Shown here piece by piece: positions 7,595 to 15,252 of a DNA stretch of 56,614 nucleotides (position 1 is its first letter; each line of letters starts with the position of its first letter). The DNA is taken from NCBI GenBank assembly GCA_902789435.1, contig CADAOA010000016.1, positions 1 to 56,614 of the forward strand. Direction: 5' to 3'. The stretch comes from an uncultured Bacteroidia bacterium (GTDB lineage: Bacteria; Bacteroidota; Bacteroidia; Bacteroidales; UBA932). The position numbers were made by a program, and so were the translations under genes. A model generated the notes under the pieces. That model was given only the letters and a program-made list of their open reading frames with translations. It was not told where the DNA came from and searched no databases.

Positions 7595-8785
7595 CTAAAT
7601 GTCTGTAGGAGCGGAATCGTCCTTCGGATTGTCCGGATTGTCTATAGGACGCTCCATATCCTCAGGAGTGTACTCCGGCGGGCCTGTAACCGTCTTAGGT
7701 GTCTGGCTCGGACGGACGATGTATCTCTGGTAGTAGGTAAGCAGCAAGGTGGTCAGAGGCAGGGCTATGATCATTCCAAGTATGCCGAGGAGACTTCCCC
7801 AGATAGACAGTGAAAGCAGGATGATCGCCGAGTTGAGTCCTGTTACCTTACCCATGATCTTCGGAGTGAGTATGGTATCCTGGATCGTCTGCACGATGGC
7901 GAAGACTATCAGCACGGAAAGAATTATCATCCAGAAGCTCTCTCCTGTATCTGCCGCCTTCACCGCAGCCAGCATGGTCAGAGGAATAAAACTAACGATC
8001 TGCAGATAAGGCACCATATTGAGAAGGCCTATGAAAAGCCCCATCGCCACGGCCATCGGGAATCCTATGATAAGGAATCCTATGCAGAACAATATTCCAA
8101 CGCAAAGGGCAACGCAGGCCTGGCCTCGGAAATACTTGTTCATACCCACTTCTATATCGCCGACAATCTGATTCACCGGCCTGCGCCACTTCTCCGGAAG
8201 GATTGAATGCCACCCGCCGATAAGCCTTTCATAATCAAGCAATATAAACAGTGTGTAGAGCAGGGCCATTGTCACCGACAGAAGTCCCGAGAGGGCTTTC
8301 AGGGAGCCTGTGAGCACACCCCATATCTTAGGCATGGATTCCTGGATGACACTCAGCAGGCCATCAATGGTGAATGCGGCCTTGAGATGGTTAATATCCA
8401 GATGGCTGCGAAGGAAATCCCTTATGGTGGCTGATATCCCCCCTGATTCATAATCGCTCTGGAGATAGTTCACGAGCATGTTCTTCACCTTCATGATCTC
8501 CTGGATCATCGGAGGGAATATCAACAAGAACAATCCGTAGAGTACGCCTCCCACAACAATGAATGAAGCCAGTATGGCAAGGATGCGGTACTTGAAGCGG
8601 CATTTGTACTGGAAAAAGCAAACCAGAGGGTGAAGAAGATAAGAAACCAACCACGCTACTCCGAAAGGCAAAAGCACACTGCTCAACCTCTTGAGCAACA
8701 TAAACACCCCTACCACCAGCAGGGTTATAAGGCACCAACGGATGAATCTGTCGAATGTAATGGTTTTGTTCCAGCCGCTTTCCAT
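7595..8785 (-). CDS. AI-2E family transporter (YdiK/PerM-type permease)
   Basis: 396 residues with about seven to eight hydrophobic segments in the arrangement typical of the AI-2E family: an N-terminal pair (about 13-60), a helix near 70-95, a long soluble amphipathic section (95-150), then several helices to about 355. A polar, proline-rich C-terminal tail (about 360-396) lies outside the family core. Members export or exchange small solutes (autoinducer-2, Na+/H+ exchange and indole have been proposed for different ones), so the substrate is open. The gene stands alone between the RING-like gene and a divergent lipoprotein. Confidence 0.88.
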   Translation of the reverse strand: MESGWNKTITFDRFIRWCLITLLVVGVFMLLKRLSSVLLPFGVAWLVSYLLHPLVCFFQYKCRFKYRILAILASFIVVGGVLYGLFLLIFPPMIQEIMKVKNMLVNYLQSDYESGGISATIRDFLRSHLDINHLKAAFTIDGLLSVIQESMPKIWGVLTGSLKALSGLLSVTMALLYTLFILLDYERLIGGWHSILPEKWRRPVNQIVGDIEVGMNKYFRGQACVALCVGILFCIGFLIIGFPMAVAMGLFIGLLNMVPYLQIVSFIPLTMLAAVKAADTGESFWMIILSVLIVFAIVQTIQDTILTPKIMGKVTGLNSAIILLSLSIWGSLLGILGMIIALPLTTLLLTYYQRYIVRPSQTPKTVTGPPEYTPEDMERPIDNPDNPKDDSAPTDI

Positions 8786-8821
8786 GAAGCTCCGTATTTG
8801 TCTGTTAAATGAATTTCAGGT

Positions 8822-8853
8822 TTTGCAAAGTTATCTAAAATGTGTTATATTTG
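8822..8853 (+). promoter_or_regulatory. Bacteroidota promoter of the lipoprotein-rSAM operon
   Basis: TTTG (8822-8825), a 20-base spacer, then TATATTTG (8846-8853). The leader to the ATG at 8886 is about 25 bases. Confidence 0.7.
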
Positions 8854-8885
8854 GAATTGTATATAACAGAAAAAAACATAGAGCT

Positions 8886-9260
8886 ATGAAATTCAGGTGG
8901 TTCAGAAATTTCCTCAAGGGCTGTTCCCTCACGACGGCATTGTTCATTTTCCAGGCCTGCTATGGCACCGGCCCTGGATTTCAGAGAGATTTTGCAGAAC
9001 AGCAGTATGTCTTTGAAGTGACGGATAGCGAGGGGAATCCTATCAGCAATGCAAAGATCTACGCAAAGCTGGATGAAAATGAGGTTTATTGGTCTGACAG
9101 CACCGTTACGGAAGCTGACGGAATTGCATTGATGTTCATAAACAATCCTGATCAAGTCCAGCCTGTTTTCAGCGTAGAAGCTGAAGGCTACACAGCTAAT
9201 GGCGTCACAGACCCTCTTCCTTTCGGCAAAACCTCTGTAGTCCTTAACAAGGCTGAATAA
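8886..9260 (+). CDS. rSAM-associated putative lipoprotein
   Basis: 124 residues. A basic, hydrophobic signal ends in a lipobox (FQAC, Cys 25). The mature part (about 40-124) is a single beta-sandwich of the carboxypeptidase-regulatory/transthyretin-like type, with the usual VTDSEGNPISNAKIYA opening and a KTSVVLNK closing strand. Its stop overlaps the start of the radical SAM/SPASM gene (TAATG), so the two are translationally coupled. This matches the known Bacteroidales pairing of a small lipoprotein with a TIGR04133-like rSAM protein. Whether the lipoprotein is the substrate is not established. The ATG at 8886 gives the correct signal peptide; the upstream extension does not. Confidence 0.85.
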   Translation: MKFRWFRNFLKGCSLTTALFIFQACYGTGPGFQRDFAEQQYVFEVTDSEGNPISNAKIYAKLDENEVYWSDSTVTEADGIALMFINNPDQVQPVFSVEAEGYTANGVTDPLPFGKTSVVLNKAE

Positions 9261-10309
9261 TGCGCCCTTTCCTTTTTCGCGCTTTCAGAAGGCTCGAGAC
9301 AAAGGTCCACGAGCTCAATTATCTTTTCTGGGAATGTACTCAGCGATGCAATCTCAGTTGCCGCCACTGCGGCAGCGACTGCTTTGTCTCTGCCAAAGAC
9401 CAGGATATGCCTCTTGACGATTTCCTCAGGGCCCTGGACACCATACCTAACACTCACCAGAAGTTTACAGTAGTGCTGACAGGCGGAGAACCGCTTCTGA
9501 GACCGGACATAGACAAGGTCGGAAAAGAAATCCGCCGTCGCGGCTACAACTGGAGCATGGTCTCCAACGGATTCTTCTATACTGAAGAAATGCACCGCCG
9601 CCTGATGGGTGCTGGAATGAACGCCCTTACCATTAGCCTGGACGGAATAGGAGAGGCCCATAACTGGATGAGGGGCAATCCCAAGAGCTACGAAAACGCC
9701 CTCAAAGCCATAAGCATAGCCGCAAAGGAAAAATACCTGGATTTTGACGTTGTAAGCTGCATCAACAAGCGCAGTCTTCCGCAGATGGAAGAAATTTACA
9801 CCGTCCTCTCAGGCCTCGGGGTAAAGCGTTGGAGAATCTTCACCATCATCCCTATCGGAAGGGCCGTCCAGGATCCGGACCTCCATCTTTCAAACGAGGA
9901 GATGGTCCGGCTGATGGATTTCATCGCCGCAAAACGCCGCCAGAAAACTCCGATGGAGGTTACCTTCAGCTGTGAGGGATATCTTGGAAAATACGAGGAA
10001 AAGGTCCGCCCCGTAAGATACTTCTGCCACGCTGGCATCAACATAGCATCTGTCCTGATAGACGGAAGGATATGTGCCTGCCCTAACATAGACAGAGATG
10101 TCTTCTCCCAGGGCAATATCTACACAGACAATCTCTATGAAGTCTGGGAAAACAAATTCCAGGTCTTCCGCAACCGCAACTGGGCCCGCAAAGGAATCTG
10201 CGCCGGCTGTAAACAGTTCAAGAACTGCCTTGGTGGCGGAATGCACAACTGGAGGGGAGACTGCTCCCAGGTTCTCAGCTGCCACTATCGGCGCACTGGG
10301 AACCAATAA
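9260..10309 (+). CDS. Radical SAM/SPASM domain protein (TIGR04133-like)
   Basis: 349 residues. The radical SAM core carries the [4Fe-4S]-binding CxxxCxxC motif (Cys 30, 34, 37 in CNLSCRHC) and a downstream TGGEPLLR that contacts SAM. The C-terminal third is a SPASM domain with about eight cysteines (CHAGINIA, CACPNID, CAGCKQFKNC, then two more) binding auxiliary clusters. SPASM enzymes typically modify peptide or protein side chains, for example by forming thioether or C-C links. It is coupled to the upstream lipoprotein and ends at a terminator shared with the convergent Cys-rich lipoprotein gene. Substrate and reaction are unknown. A heme/cofactor-maturation role like that of other rSAM/SPASM proteins is also possible. 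Confidence 0.88.
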   Translation: MRPFLFRAFRRLETKVHELNYLFWECTQRCNLSCRHCGSDCFVSAKDQDMPLDDFLRALDTIPNTHQKFTVVLTGGEPLLRPDIDKVGKEIRRRGYNWSMVSNGFFYTEEMHRRLMGAGMNALTISLDGIGEAHNWMRGNPKSYENALKAISIAAKEKYLDFDVVSCINKRSLPQMEEIYTVLSGLGVKRWRIFTIIPIGRAVQDPDLHLSNEEMVRLMDFIAAKRRQKTPMEVTFSCEGYLGKYEEKVRPVRYFCHAGINIASVLIDGRICACPNIDRDVFSQGNIYTDNLYEVWENKFQVFRNRNWARKGICAGCKQFKNCLGGGMHNWRGDCSQVLSCHYRRTGNQ

Positions 10310-10313
10310 CAAA

Positions 10314-10341
10314 AAAACCGCAGCCAAATGACTGCGGTTTT
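10314..10341. terminator. Bidirectional terminator between the rSAM gene and the Cys-rich lipoprotein gene
   Basis: AAAACCGCAG, an eight-base loop, then CTGCGGTTTT: a perfect ten-base stem with A and T tracts on its flanks, lying between two convergent genes. Confidence 0.85.
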
Positions 10342-10361
10342 CTGTTTCCCATCGCTGAGAA

Positions 10362-11198
10362 TTACTTTGCTTCAGCTCCTTTTGGGCAGTCCTTGTGCTG
10401 ACCATCGCACTCGGCCTTCCCCTCTGGGCAAGCCTGGCCGTGATGATGCTTTGGGCCTTTAGGACCGAAGCATGGAACAGCCTTGGTTGCAGGGAATGCC
10501 TTGCTCCAAGCCTTCAGAGCAGAACCGTCAGCGGCCTTGATTTCCTTAACCTGCTTTACAGCAATTTCAGGAACTGCAACCTCCGGGCACTTCTCAGGTT
10601 TTCCTTCCTTGCACTCAGGCTTTCCTGCCTTCTCGCACTCAACCTTTGCAGAATCGCAAGCTGCCTTCTCGCACTCTGGTTTTCCTGCCTTTTCGCACTC
10701 AGCCTTTGTTGAATCGCATGCTGCTTTCTCGCACTCCGGCTTTGCCTCAGGACAAGCTTTCTTAAGAACGATAACTACGAACTGTCCATCTACGCTCTTA
10801 GGACCTTCGCACTCTGGCTTTGCCTCAGGGCACTGGGTCTTTGTGGAATCGCACTGGGTCTTTGTGGAATCGCACTGGGTCTTTGTAGAATCGCACTGGG
10901 CCTTTGCCTTGTCACATTCTGGCTTTTCGCCCTTGCACTCAGGTTTCTCAGGAACAGCGGTAACGTCCTTGTCGGTTACGAATACTTTCTCGATTTCCTT
11001 ACCCTCAATCTGGAAAGCGTCAGCTGCAACGCTCTCTGCAGAAACTGCCTTTGCATACTTTACAACAACGGCTGCAGGCTGTCCGTCCGGACCTGCAACA
11101 ACAGCGGTAACACTCTCAGGCTGACCTCCTGAGCAAGAAGCAAGCAGCAGACCTGCTGCAGCTACTCCAATCACTGAAACGATGATGTTCTTTTTCAT
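10362..11198 (-). CDS. Cys-rich repetitive lipoprotein with cysteines every seven residues
   Basis: 278 residues. The lipobox is LASC (Cys 22). Residues 28-77, 134-147 and 206-245 look like pieces of one small beta domain (VTAVVAGPDGQPAAVVVKYA, then GQFVVIVLKK, then VKEIKAADGSALKAW) of a kind seen in Bacteroidota secreted proteins. It is interrupted and followed by low-complexity segments. There are 20 cysteines besides the lipid-bearing one. Cys 88, 95, 102, 109, 116, 123 and 130 are exactly seven apart. Residues 158-177 and 178-197 are a 20-residue tandem repeat with four Cys each. The C-terminus has HHH and three more spaced Cys. Lys/Glu/Pro fill the gaps. Metal binding, a disulfide ladder or enzymatic cross-linking are all possible. 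A TAACTTTG -7 box (11246-11253, minus) lies upstream. Confidence 0.85.
   Translation of the reverse strand: MKKNIIVSVIGVAAAGLLLASCSGGQPESVTAVVAGPDGQPAAVVVKYAKAVSAESVAADAFQIEGKEIEKVFVTDKDVTAVPEKPECKGEKPECDKAKAQCDSTKTQCDSTKTQCDSTKTQCPEAKPECEGPKSVDGQFVVIVLKKACPEAKPECEKAACDSTKAECEKAGKPECEKAACDSAKVECEKAGKPECKEGKPEKCPEVAVPEIAVKQVKEIKAADGSALKAWSKAFPATKAVPCFGPKGPKHHHGQACPEGKAECDGQHKDCPKGAEAK
10831..10893. repeat. Three 21-bp tandem repeats encoding CDSTKTQ
   Basis: Units at 10831-10851, 10852-10872 and 10873-10893; the third differs by one base. Each encodes a seven-residue Cys unit of the lipoprotein. The 21-bp period keeps frame, so copy number could vary by slippage without breaking the gene. Confidence 0.9.
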
Positions 11199-11306
11199 AA
11201 TGCTTATGTCTTATTGTATTAACGATTATCCTTGCTTTTCTTCAGCAAAGTTACCCATTTGATAAAAGAAGCTCCTTTCAGGATGGCTTATGTCAGTCCA
11301 AATGGT

Positions 11307-11314
11307 TAAATTTG
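11307..11314 (+). promoter_or_regulatory. Likely -7 box of galE
   Basis: TAAATTTG fits TAnnTTTG; the -33 region is weak. The start codon is 34 bases downstream. Confidence 0.45.
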
Positions 11315-11347
11315 CATAGAATCTTAATTTTTTTGAAACACAACACT

Positions 11348-12427
11348 ATGAGCAAAGGCAAAATACTTCTGACAGGCGCGGCGGGTTACATAGGTTCCCA
11401 TACCTGGGTGGAACTTTCACAGGCTGGCTACGACGTCGTGGGAGTGGATAACTTCTACAATTCCGAAAGAGATGTCATAGAGCGCATCGGGAAGATACTC
11501 GGAAAACCTGTAATCTTTGAAGAGGCGGACTGTTCTGACCTGCAGGTTTTCGGAAAGGTGTTCGAAAAGCATCCGGACATTGTAGGTGCTGTGCATTTTG
11601 CTGCATGCAAGGCAGTTGGAGAGAGCATCGATAAGCCTTTGATGTATTATCGCAATAACATAGTTTCTCTTCTGAACCTTATAACCCTGATGACGGAAAA
11701 GGGCAAGAAAGCCAACATAGTGTTCTCGTCCTCCTGTACGGTCTACGGTCAGCCTGATGCCGAGCATTTGCCAATCGCGGAGGATGCTCCCTTGAAAAGG
11801 AGCCTTTCCCCTTACGGCAAGAGCAAGCAGATGGCAGAGGAGATCCTTTCAGACAGCGTGATTGCCTTCCCTGAGCTCAAGGTTTGTGCCCTTCGTTATT
11901 TCAACCCTATCGGAGCACATCCGTCAGCCCTCATAGGCGAACTTCCGAGAGGCGTCCCTCAGAATCTTGTACCGTTTGTAACCCAGACGGCTGCGGGAAT
12001 CAGAGATCATCTGAATGTATTCGGCGATGACTACAACACACCTGACGGAAGCTGCATAAGGGACTATATCTATGTCGTGGATCTGGCAAAGGCTCACGTA
12101 AAGGCGATAGACAAGCTTGTGGGAGAGACTGATGTCCATCCGGTTGACCAGACAGACGAACCTACGTACGTGGATGCCGCAAAGACCGGCAGGTGGTATA
12201 TCTATAACCTGGGAACAGGACGCGGACTTAGCGTGCTGGAACTTGTGAACGGATTCATGAAAGCTACAGGCGTCAATCTTCCTTATCAGATTGCTCCGCG
12301 ACGCCAGGGAGACATCGAACAGGTTTGGGCAGACCCGAGGAAGGCCGAGAGGGAACTTGGCTGGAAGGCAGATACCCCTATCGAGGATGTTCTCCGCTCC
12401 GCCTGGAACTGGCAGAAAACCCTTTAA
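11348..12427 (+). CDS. galE: UDP-glucose 4-epimerase
   Basis: 359 residues. It interconverts UDP-glucose and UDP-galactose with bound NAD+, feeding galactose catabolism and surface polysaccharide synthesis. The NAD-binding GxxGxxG motif sits at the N-terminus (TGAAGYIGSH, about 9-18). The catalytic SSSCTVYG segment (about 127-134) is followed by YGKSK with the active-site Tyr/Lys. Length is normal for the family. The ATG at 11348 begins MSKGKILLTGAAG; the longer frame starting at TTG overlaps the promoter box and adds no homologous sequence. It is convergent with the tonB-like gene, ending one base apart. Confidence 0.95.
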   Translation: MSKGKILLTGAAGYIGSHTWVELSQAGYDVVGVDNFYNSERDVIERIGKILGKPVIFEEADCSDLQVFGKVFEKHPDIVGAVHFAACKAVGESIDKPLMYYRNNIVSLLNLITLMTEKGKKANIVFSSSCTVYGQPDAEHLPIAEDAPLKRSLSPYGKSKQMAEEILSDSVIAFPELKVCALRYFNPIGAHPSALIGELPRGVPQNLVPFVTQTAAGIRDHLNVFGDDYNTPDGSCIRDYIYVVDLAKAHVKAIDKLVGETDVHPVDQTDEPTYVDAAKTGRWYIYNLGTGRGLSVLELVNGFMKATGVNLPYQIAPRRQGDIEQVWADPRKAERELGWKADTPIEDVLRSAWNWQKTL

Positions 12428-12428
12428 T

Positions 12429-13199
12429 TTATTGCGCAATAAATCTGTAAGTTATCTGACCGATCTGAGGATCGTCAGCCGTATCGCTTTTTGAGAATCT
12501 AGAGCGTTTTGCCGCATCGAGAGCCGCGCTCCTGATACATTCGTCCGCAACGGAAGCATCGGCGACAACGGCGGCTTTCTGGACATAGCCGTTTCTCCCT
12601 ACATATATCTGGATAGTAACATCCCCGCCACCACGGCATTTATAGACCGGAATGGGCAGGGAAAAAGCCCTGCGGCCATCAAGTATCCAGTAGAGTACAG
12701 ATGGGCCCTTATATGCGGGCGTTTCTTCCTTTTTCTCCTCGTATTTTGCGGCTGACGGAACTTCATCCACACCATCCGTCTGGATTTTAGCGGCATCCTT
12801 GATTCTCTGCTGGAGGTCTTCGGCATCCTTGTAAAGTTTGTCGGCGTCCGTATTACGGTCATCCTTAAGCTGGGAATTGCTGCGGTTCACGGCAACTGCC
12901 CTGTAAGTGGTTACCGGACGCCCGGCTATCTGGTCTTCCAGCTGGGCCTTGGCAATGGCCTTGATTTCTTCCTGAAGCCTTTCCTGTTCCTCCTGTCGCT
13001 CCCTTGCGATCTGGCCTTCCGAATCGGTGACAAAAGAGATTTCCCCTTTCCTAACGGTGGAAATGGAAACAATCAGAAGGATGATTACAAGAACTAGATG
13101 GAAAATGATTGTCAGGTAAAGACCAGCCCGGCGGCTCAGCCTGTCTGATTTGGCAAACCGCTCCTGGTCTTCATCCGATATCATCTTCCTGTCAGGCAT
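12429..13199 (-). CDS. TonB-like energy transducer protein
   Basis: 256 residues with a cytoplasmic N-terminus, one transmembrane helix (about 27-48), a long charged coiled-coil-like periplasmic section rich in Glu/Gln/Arg (about 60-150) and a C-terminal domain (about 165-256). The last resembles the TonB C-terminal fold (GGGDVTIQIYVGRNGYVQKA, then a conserved Cys and KRSRF). Such proteins couple the ExbB-ExbD motor to outer-membrane receptors. It overlaps the start of udk by one base and is the last gene of an asnS-udk-tonB-like series. The ExbB/ExbD cluster lies about 4 kb upstream. Which receptor it serves is unknown. Confidence 0.75.
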   Translation of the reverse strand: MPDRKMISDEDQERFAKSDRLSRRAGLYLTIIFHLVLVIILLIVSISTVRKGEISFVTDSEGQIARERQEEQERLQEEIKAIAKAQLEDQIAGRPVTTYRAVAVNRSNSQLKDDRNTDADKLYKDAEDLQQRIKDAAKIQTDGVDEVPSAAKYEEKKEETPAYKGPSVLYWILDGRRAFSLPIPVYKCRGGGDVTIQIYVGRNGYVQKAAVVADASVADECIRSAALDAAKRSRFSKSDTADDPQIGQITYRFIAQ

Positions 13200-13822
13200 T
13201 ATTCACCGCGGGTAAGGAGGGCTTTTTCTATTGTCGCGATGATGATGCTGATAGCCACACGGTTATGACCGCCTTGAGGCACGATGATGTCTGCATACCT
13301 CTTGCTTGGCTCGATGAACTGCAGGTGCATCGGCTTTACGGTTTCCTGGTAGCGCTTGAGAACCTGCTGGATGGTCTTGCCCCTCTCCTCGATGTCTCTC
13401 TGGATTACTCTTCCAAGGCGGTCGTCGGCATCGGCGTCAACGAAGATGGAGATGTCGAACAGCTTCCTCAACTCCTCGTTGGTGAACACCAGGATACCTT
13501 CAACTATAATGATGGTGGCAGGCTCAACGTGAACGGTCTCTGTCTTTGACCTGGAGCAGGTTATGTAGGAATAAACCGGAGACTCGATGGCCTGTCCGGA
13601 GCGGAGCTTGGCAAGGTCGGACACCAGAAGATCCCAGTCTATGGAGTTAGGATGGTCGAAGTTGTTGGCAGCCTTCTGCTCTGGAGTCAGGTGACTGCTG
13701 TCCTTGTAGTAGGAATCCTGGGAGATTACCGCTACGTCTTCCTCCTTGAGAAGGTTCTTGATTTTTCTAACAACCGTTGTTTTGCCGGAACCTGTTCCGC
13801 CGGCTATTCCAATTATCAGCAT
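13199..13822 (-). CDS. udk: Uridine kinase
   Basis: 207 residues, the usual length. It phosphorylates uridine and cytidine to UMP and CMP in pyrimidine salvage. The P-loop GGTGSGKTT is at residues 8-16. The family's NFDHPNSID and ERGKTIQQVLKRY segments are present, the latter in the lid. It lies 11 bases downstream of asnS and overlaps the tonB-like gene by one base, so all three are probably co-transcribed. Confidence 0.95.
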   Translation of the reverse strand: MLIIGIAGGTGSGKTTVVRKIKNLLKEEDVAVISQDSYYKDSSHLTPEQKAANNFDHPNSIDWDLLVSDLAKLRSGQAIESPVYSYITCSRSKTETVHVEPATIIIVEGILVFTNEELRKLFDISIFVDADADDRLGRVIQRDIEERGKTIQQVLKRYQETVKPMHLQFIEPSKRYADIIVPQGGHNRVAISIIIATIEKALLTRGE

Positions 13823-13833
13823 ATGTTTAGTTT

Positions 13834-15231
13834 TTAGAATTCAGCGTTCTTCGGAGTTCTAGGGAACGGTATCACATCACGGATGTTCTGCATTCCGGTA
13901 ACGAACAGAAGCAGACGCTCGAAGCCCAGGCCGAATCCGGCGTGAGGGCAGGTTCCCCATCTTCTGGTATCCAGATACCACCAGAGGTTGGTAGTGTCCA
14001 TGTTCAGTTCCTTGATGCGTGCCATAATCTTCTCGTATGAAGATTCCCTTTCGCTTCCGCCGATGATTTCTCCGATCTTCGGGAAGAGGACGTCCATTCC
14101 GCGGACGGTCTTGCCATCTTCGTTCTGCTTCATGTAGAAGGCCTTGATCTCCTTAGGGAAATCGGTGAGGATGACAGGCTTACCGAAATGCTTTTCAACG
14201 AGGTATCTCTCATGCTCGCTCTGAAGGTCTGTGCCCCAGTGAACTGGGAACTCGAACTTTTCTCCGCTCTTCTCGAGAATATCTACAGCCTCGGTGTAAG
14301 TAACTCTCTGGAAAGAGATTCCGACTACACTCCTCAGGCGCTCGATAAGGCCCTTGTCAAACATGTCGTTGAGGAACTGGAGATCTTCAGCGCAGTTGTC
14401 GAGAGCATACTGGACAAGATACTTTATGAAGTCCTCGGCCAATTCCATATTGTCGAAGTTGTCATAGAATGCCATCTCAGGCTCAATCATCCAGAACTCT
14501 GCCAAGTGGCGAGGAGTATTGGAATTCTCTGCCCTGAAGGTAGGTCCGAAAGTGTATATCTTGCCAAGGGCAGTGGCTCCGAGCTCACCTTCCAGCTGGC
14601 CGCTTACGGTAAGGGCAGTCTGCTTGCCGAAGAAGTCCGTGGAGAAGTCAACGTCTCCGGTCTCCTTGTTGATAGGGATGTTCTTAAGGTCCATGGTCGT
14701 AACCTGGAACATCTCGCCCGCACCCTCGCAGTCGCTCTCCGTGATCAGCGGGGTATGAAGGTAGAAGAAGCCGTGCTCGTTGAAATACTTGTGGATGGCG
14801 AAAGCCATAGCATTACGGATCCTCATAACGCATCCGAAAGTGTTGGTCCTCATCCTTATGTGAGCAATCTCGCGGAGGAACTCCATGGAATGGCCCTTCT
14901 TCTGGAGAGGATAATCTGCAGGATCTGCCTTGCCGTAAACCTCTATGCTGTCTGCCTGGACCTCAACACTCTGGCCTTTTCCCATACTCTCCACCAGCTG
15001 CCCCTTTACGCAGAGGCAAGCTCCTGTGGTAACGTCCTTAAGCTGGTCTTCAGTAAACTTGTCTCCAGCGCAGACAACCTGCATGTTGCGGATGGTACTG
15101 CCGTCATTCAGGGCAATGAAACTGACGTTCTTGTTGCCTCTTTTTGTCCTTACCCAACCTTTCACGATTACCTCTGAACCAGGCTGCTGGAGGAAAAGTT
15201 CCTTTATGCTTTTGCGAGTAAATTCACCCAT
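13834..15231 (-). CDS. asnS: Asparaginyl-tRNA synthetase
   Basis: 465 residues. It charges tRNA-Asn with asparagine using ATP. An N-terminal OB-fold anticodon-binding domain (about 15-105) is followed by the class II catalytic domain: motif 2 in the [20 protein letters not shown] segment and motif 3 in [15 protein letters not shown] near the C-terminus. The length and the ending [11 protein letters not shown] are typical of bacterial AsnRS. It starts 21 bases after the alkaline phosphatase reading frame ends and leads into udk. Confidence 0.96.
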   Translation of the reverse strand: MGEFTRKSIKELFLQQPGSEVIVKGWVRTKRGNKNVSFIALNDGSTIRNMQVVCAGDKFTEDQLKDVTTGACLCVKGQLVESMGKGQSVEVQADSIEVYGKADPADYPLQKKGHSMEFLREIAHIRMRTNTFGCVMRIRNAMAFAIHKYFNEHGFFYLHTPLITESDCEGAGEMFQVTTMDLKNIPINKETGDVDFSTDFFGKQTALTVSGQLEGELGATALGKIYTFGPTFRAENSNTPRHLAEFWMIEPEMAFYDNFDNMELAEDFIKYLVQYALDNCAEDLQFLNDMFDKGLIERLRSVVGISFQRVTYTEAVDILEKSGEKFEFPVHWGTDLQSEHERYLVEKHFGKPVILTDFPKEIKAFYMKQNEDGKTVRGMDVLFPKIGEIIGGSERESSYEKIMARIKELNMDTTNLWWYLDTRRWGTCPHAGFGLGFERLLLFVTGMQNIRDVIPFPRTPKNAEF

Positions 15232-15252
15232 ATCAATATCTCCTTTAATTAA

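Noticed and set aside
12427..12445. Perfect palindrome TTTATTGCGCAATAAA at the galE/tonB-like junction, as terminator or operator
   Set aside because: It lies over the last codons and stop of the tonB-like gene (FIAQ and stop) and has no T tract; base pairing is probably a chance product of those codons.
14188..15177. A long open frame on the plus strand opposite asnS (and similar ones opposite recQ at 36277-37344 and the Cys-rich lipoprotein at 10483-11124)
   Set aside because: These lie entirely within strongly supported genes on the other strand, have no promoter or ribosome site and show composition expected of antisense of biased codons.
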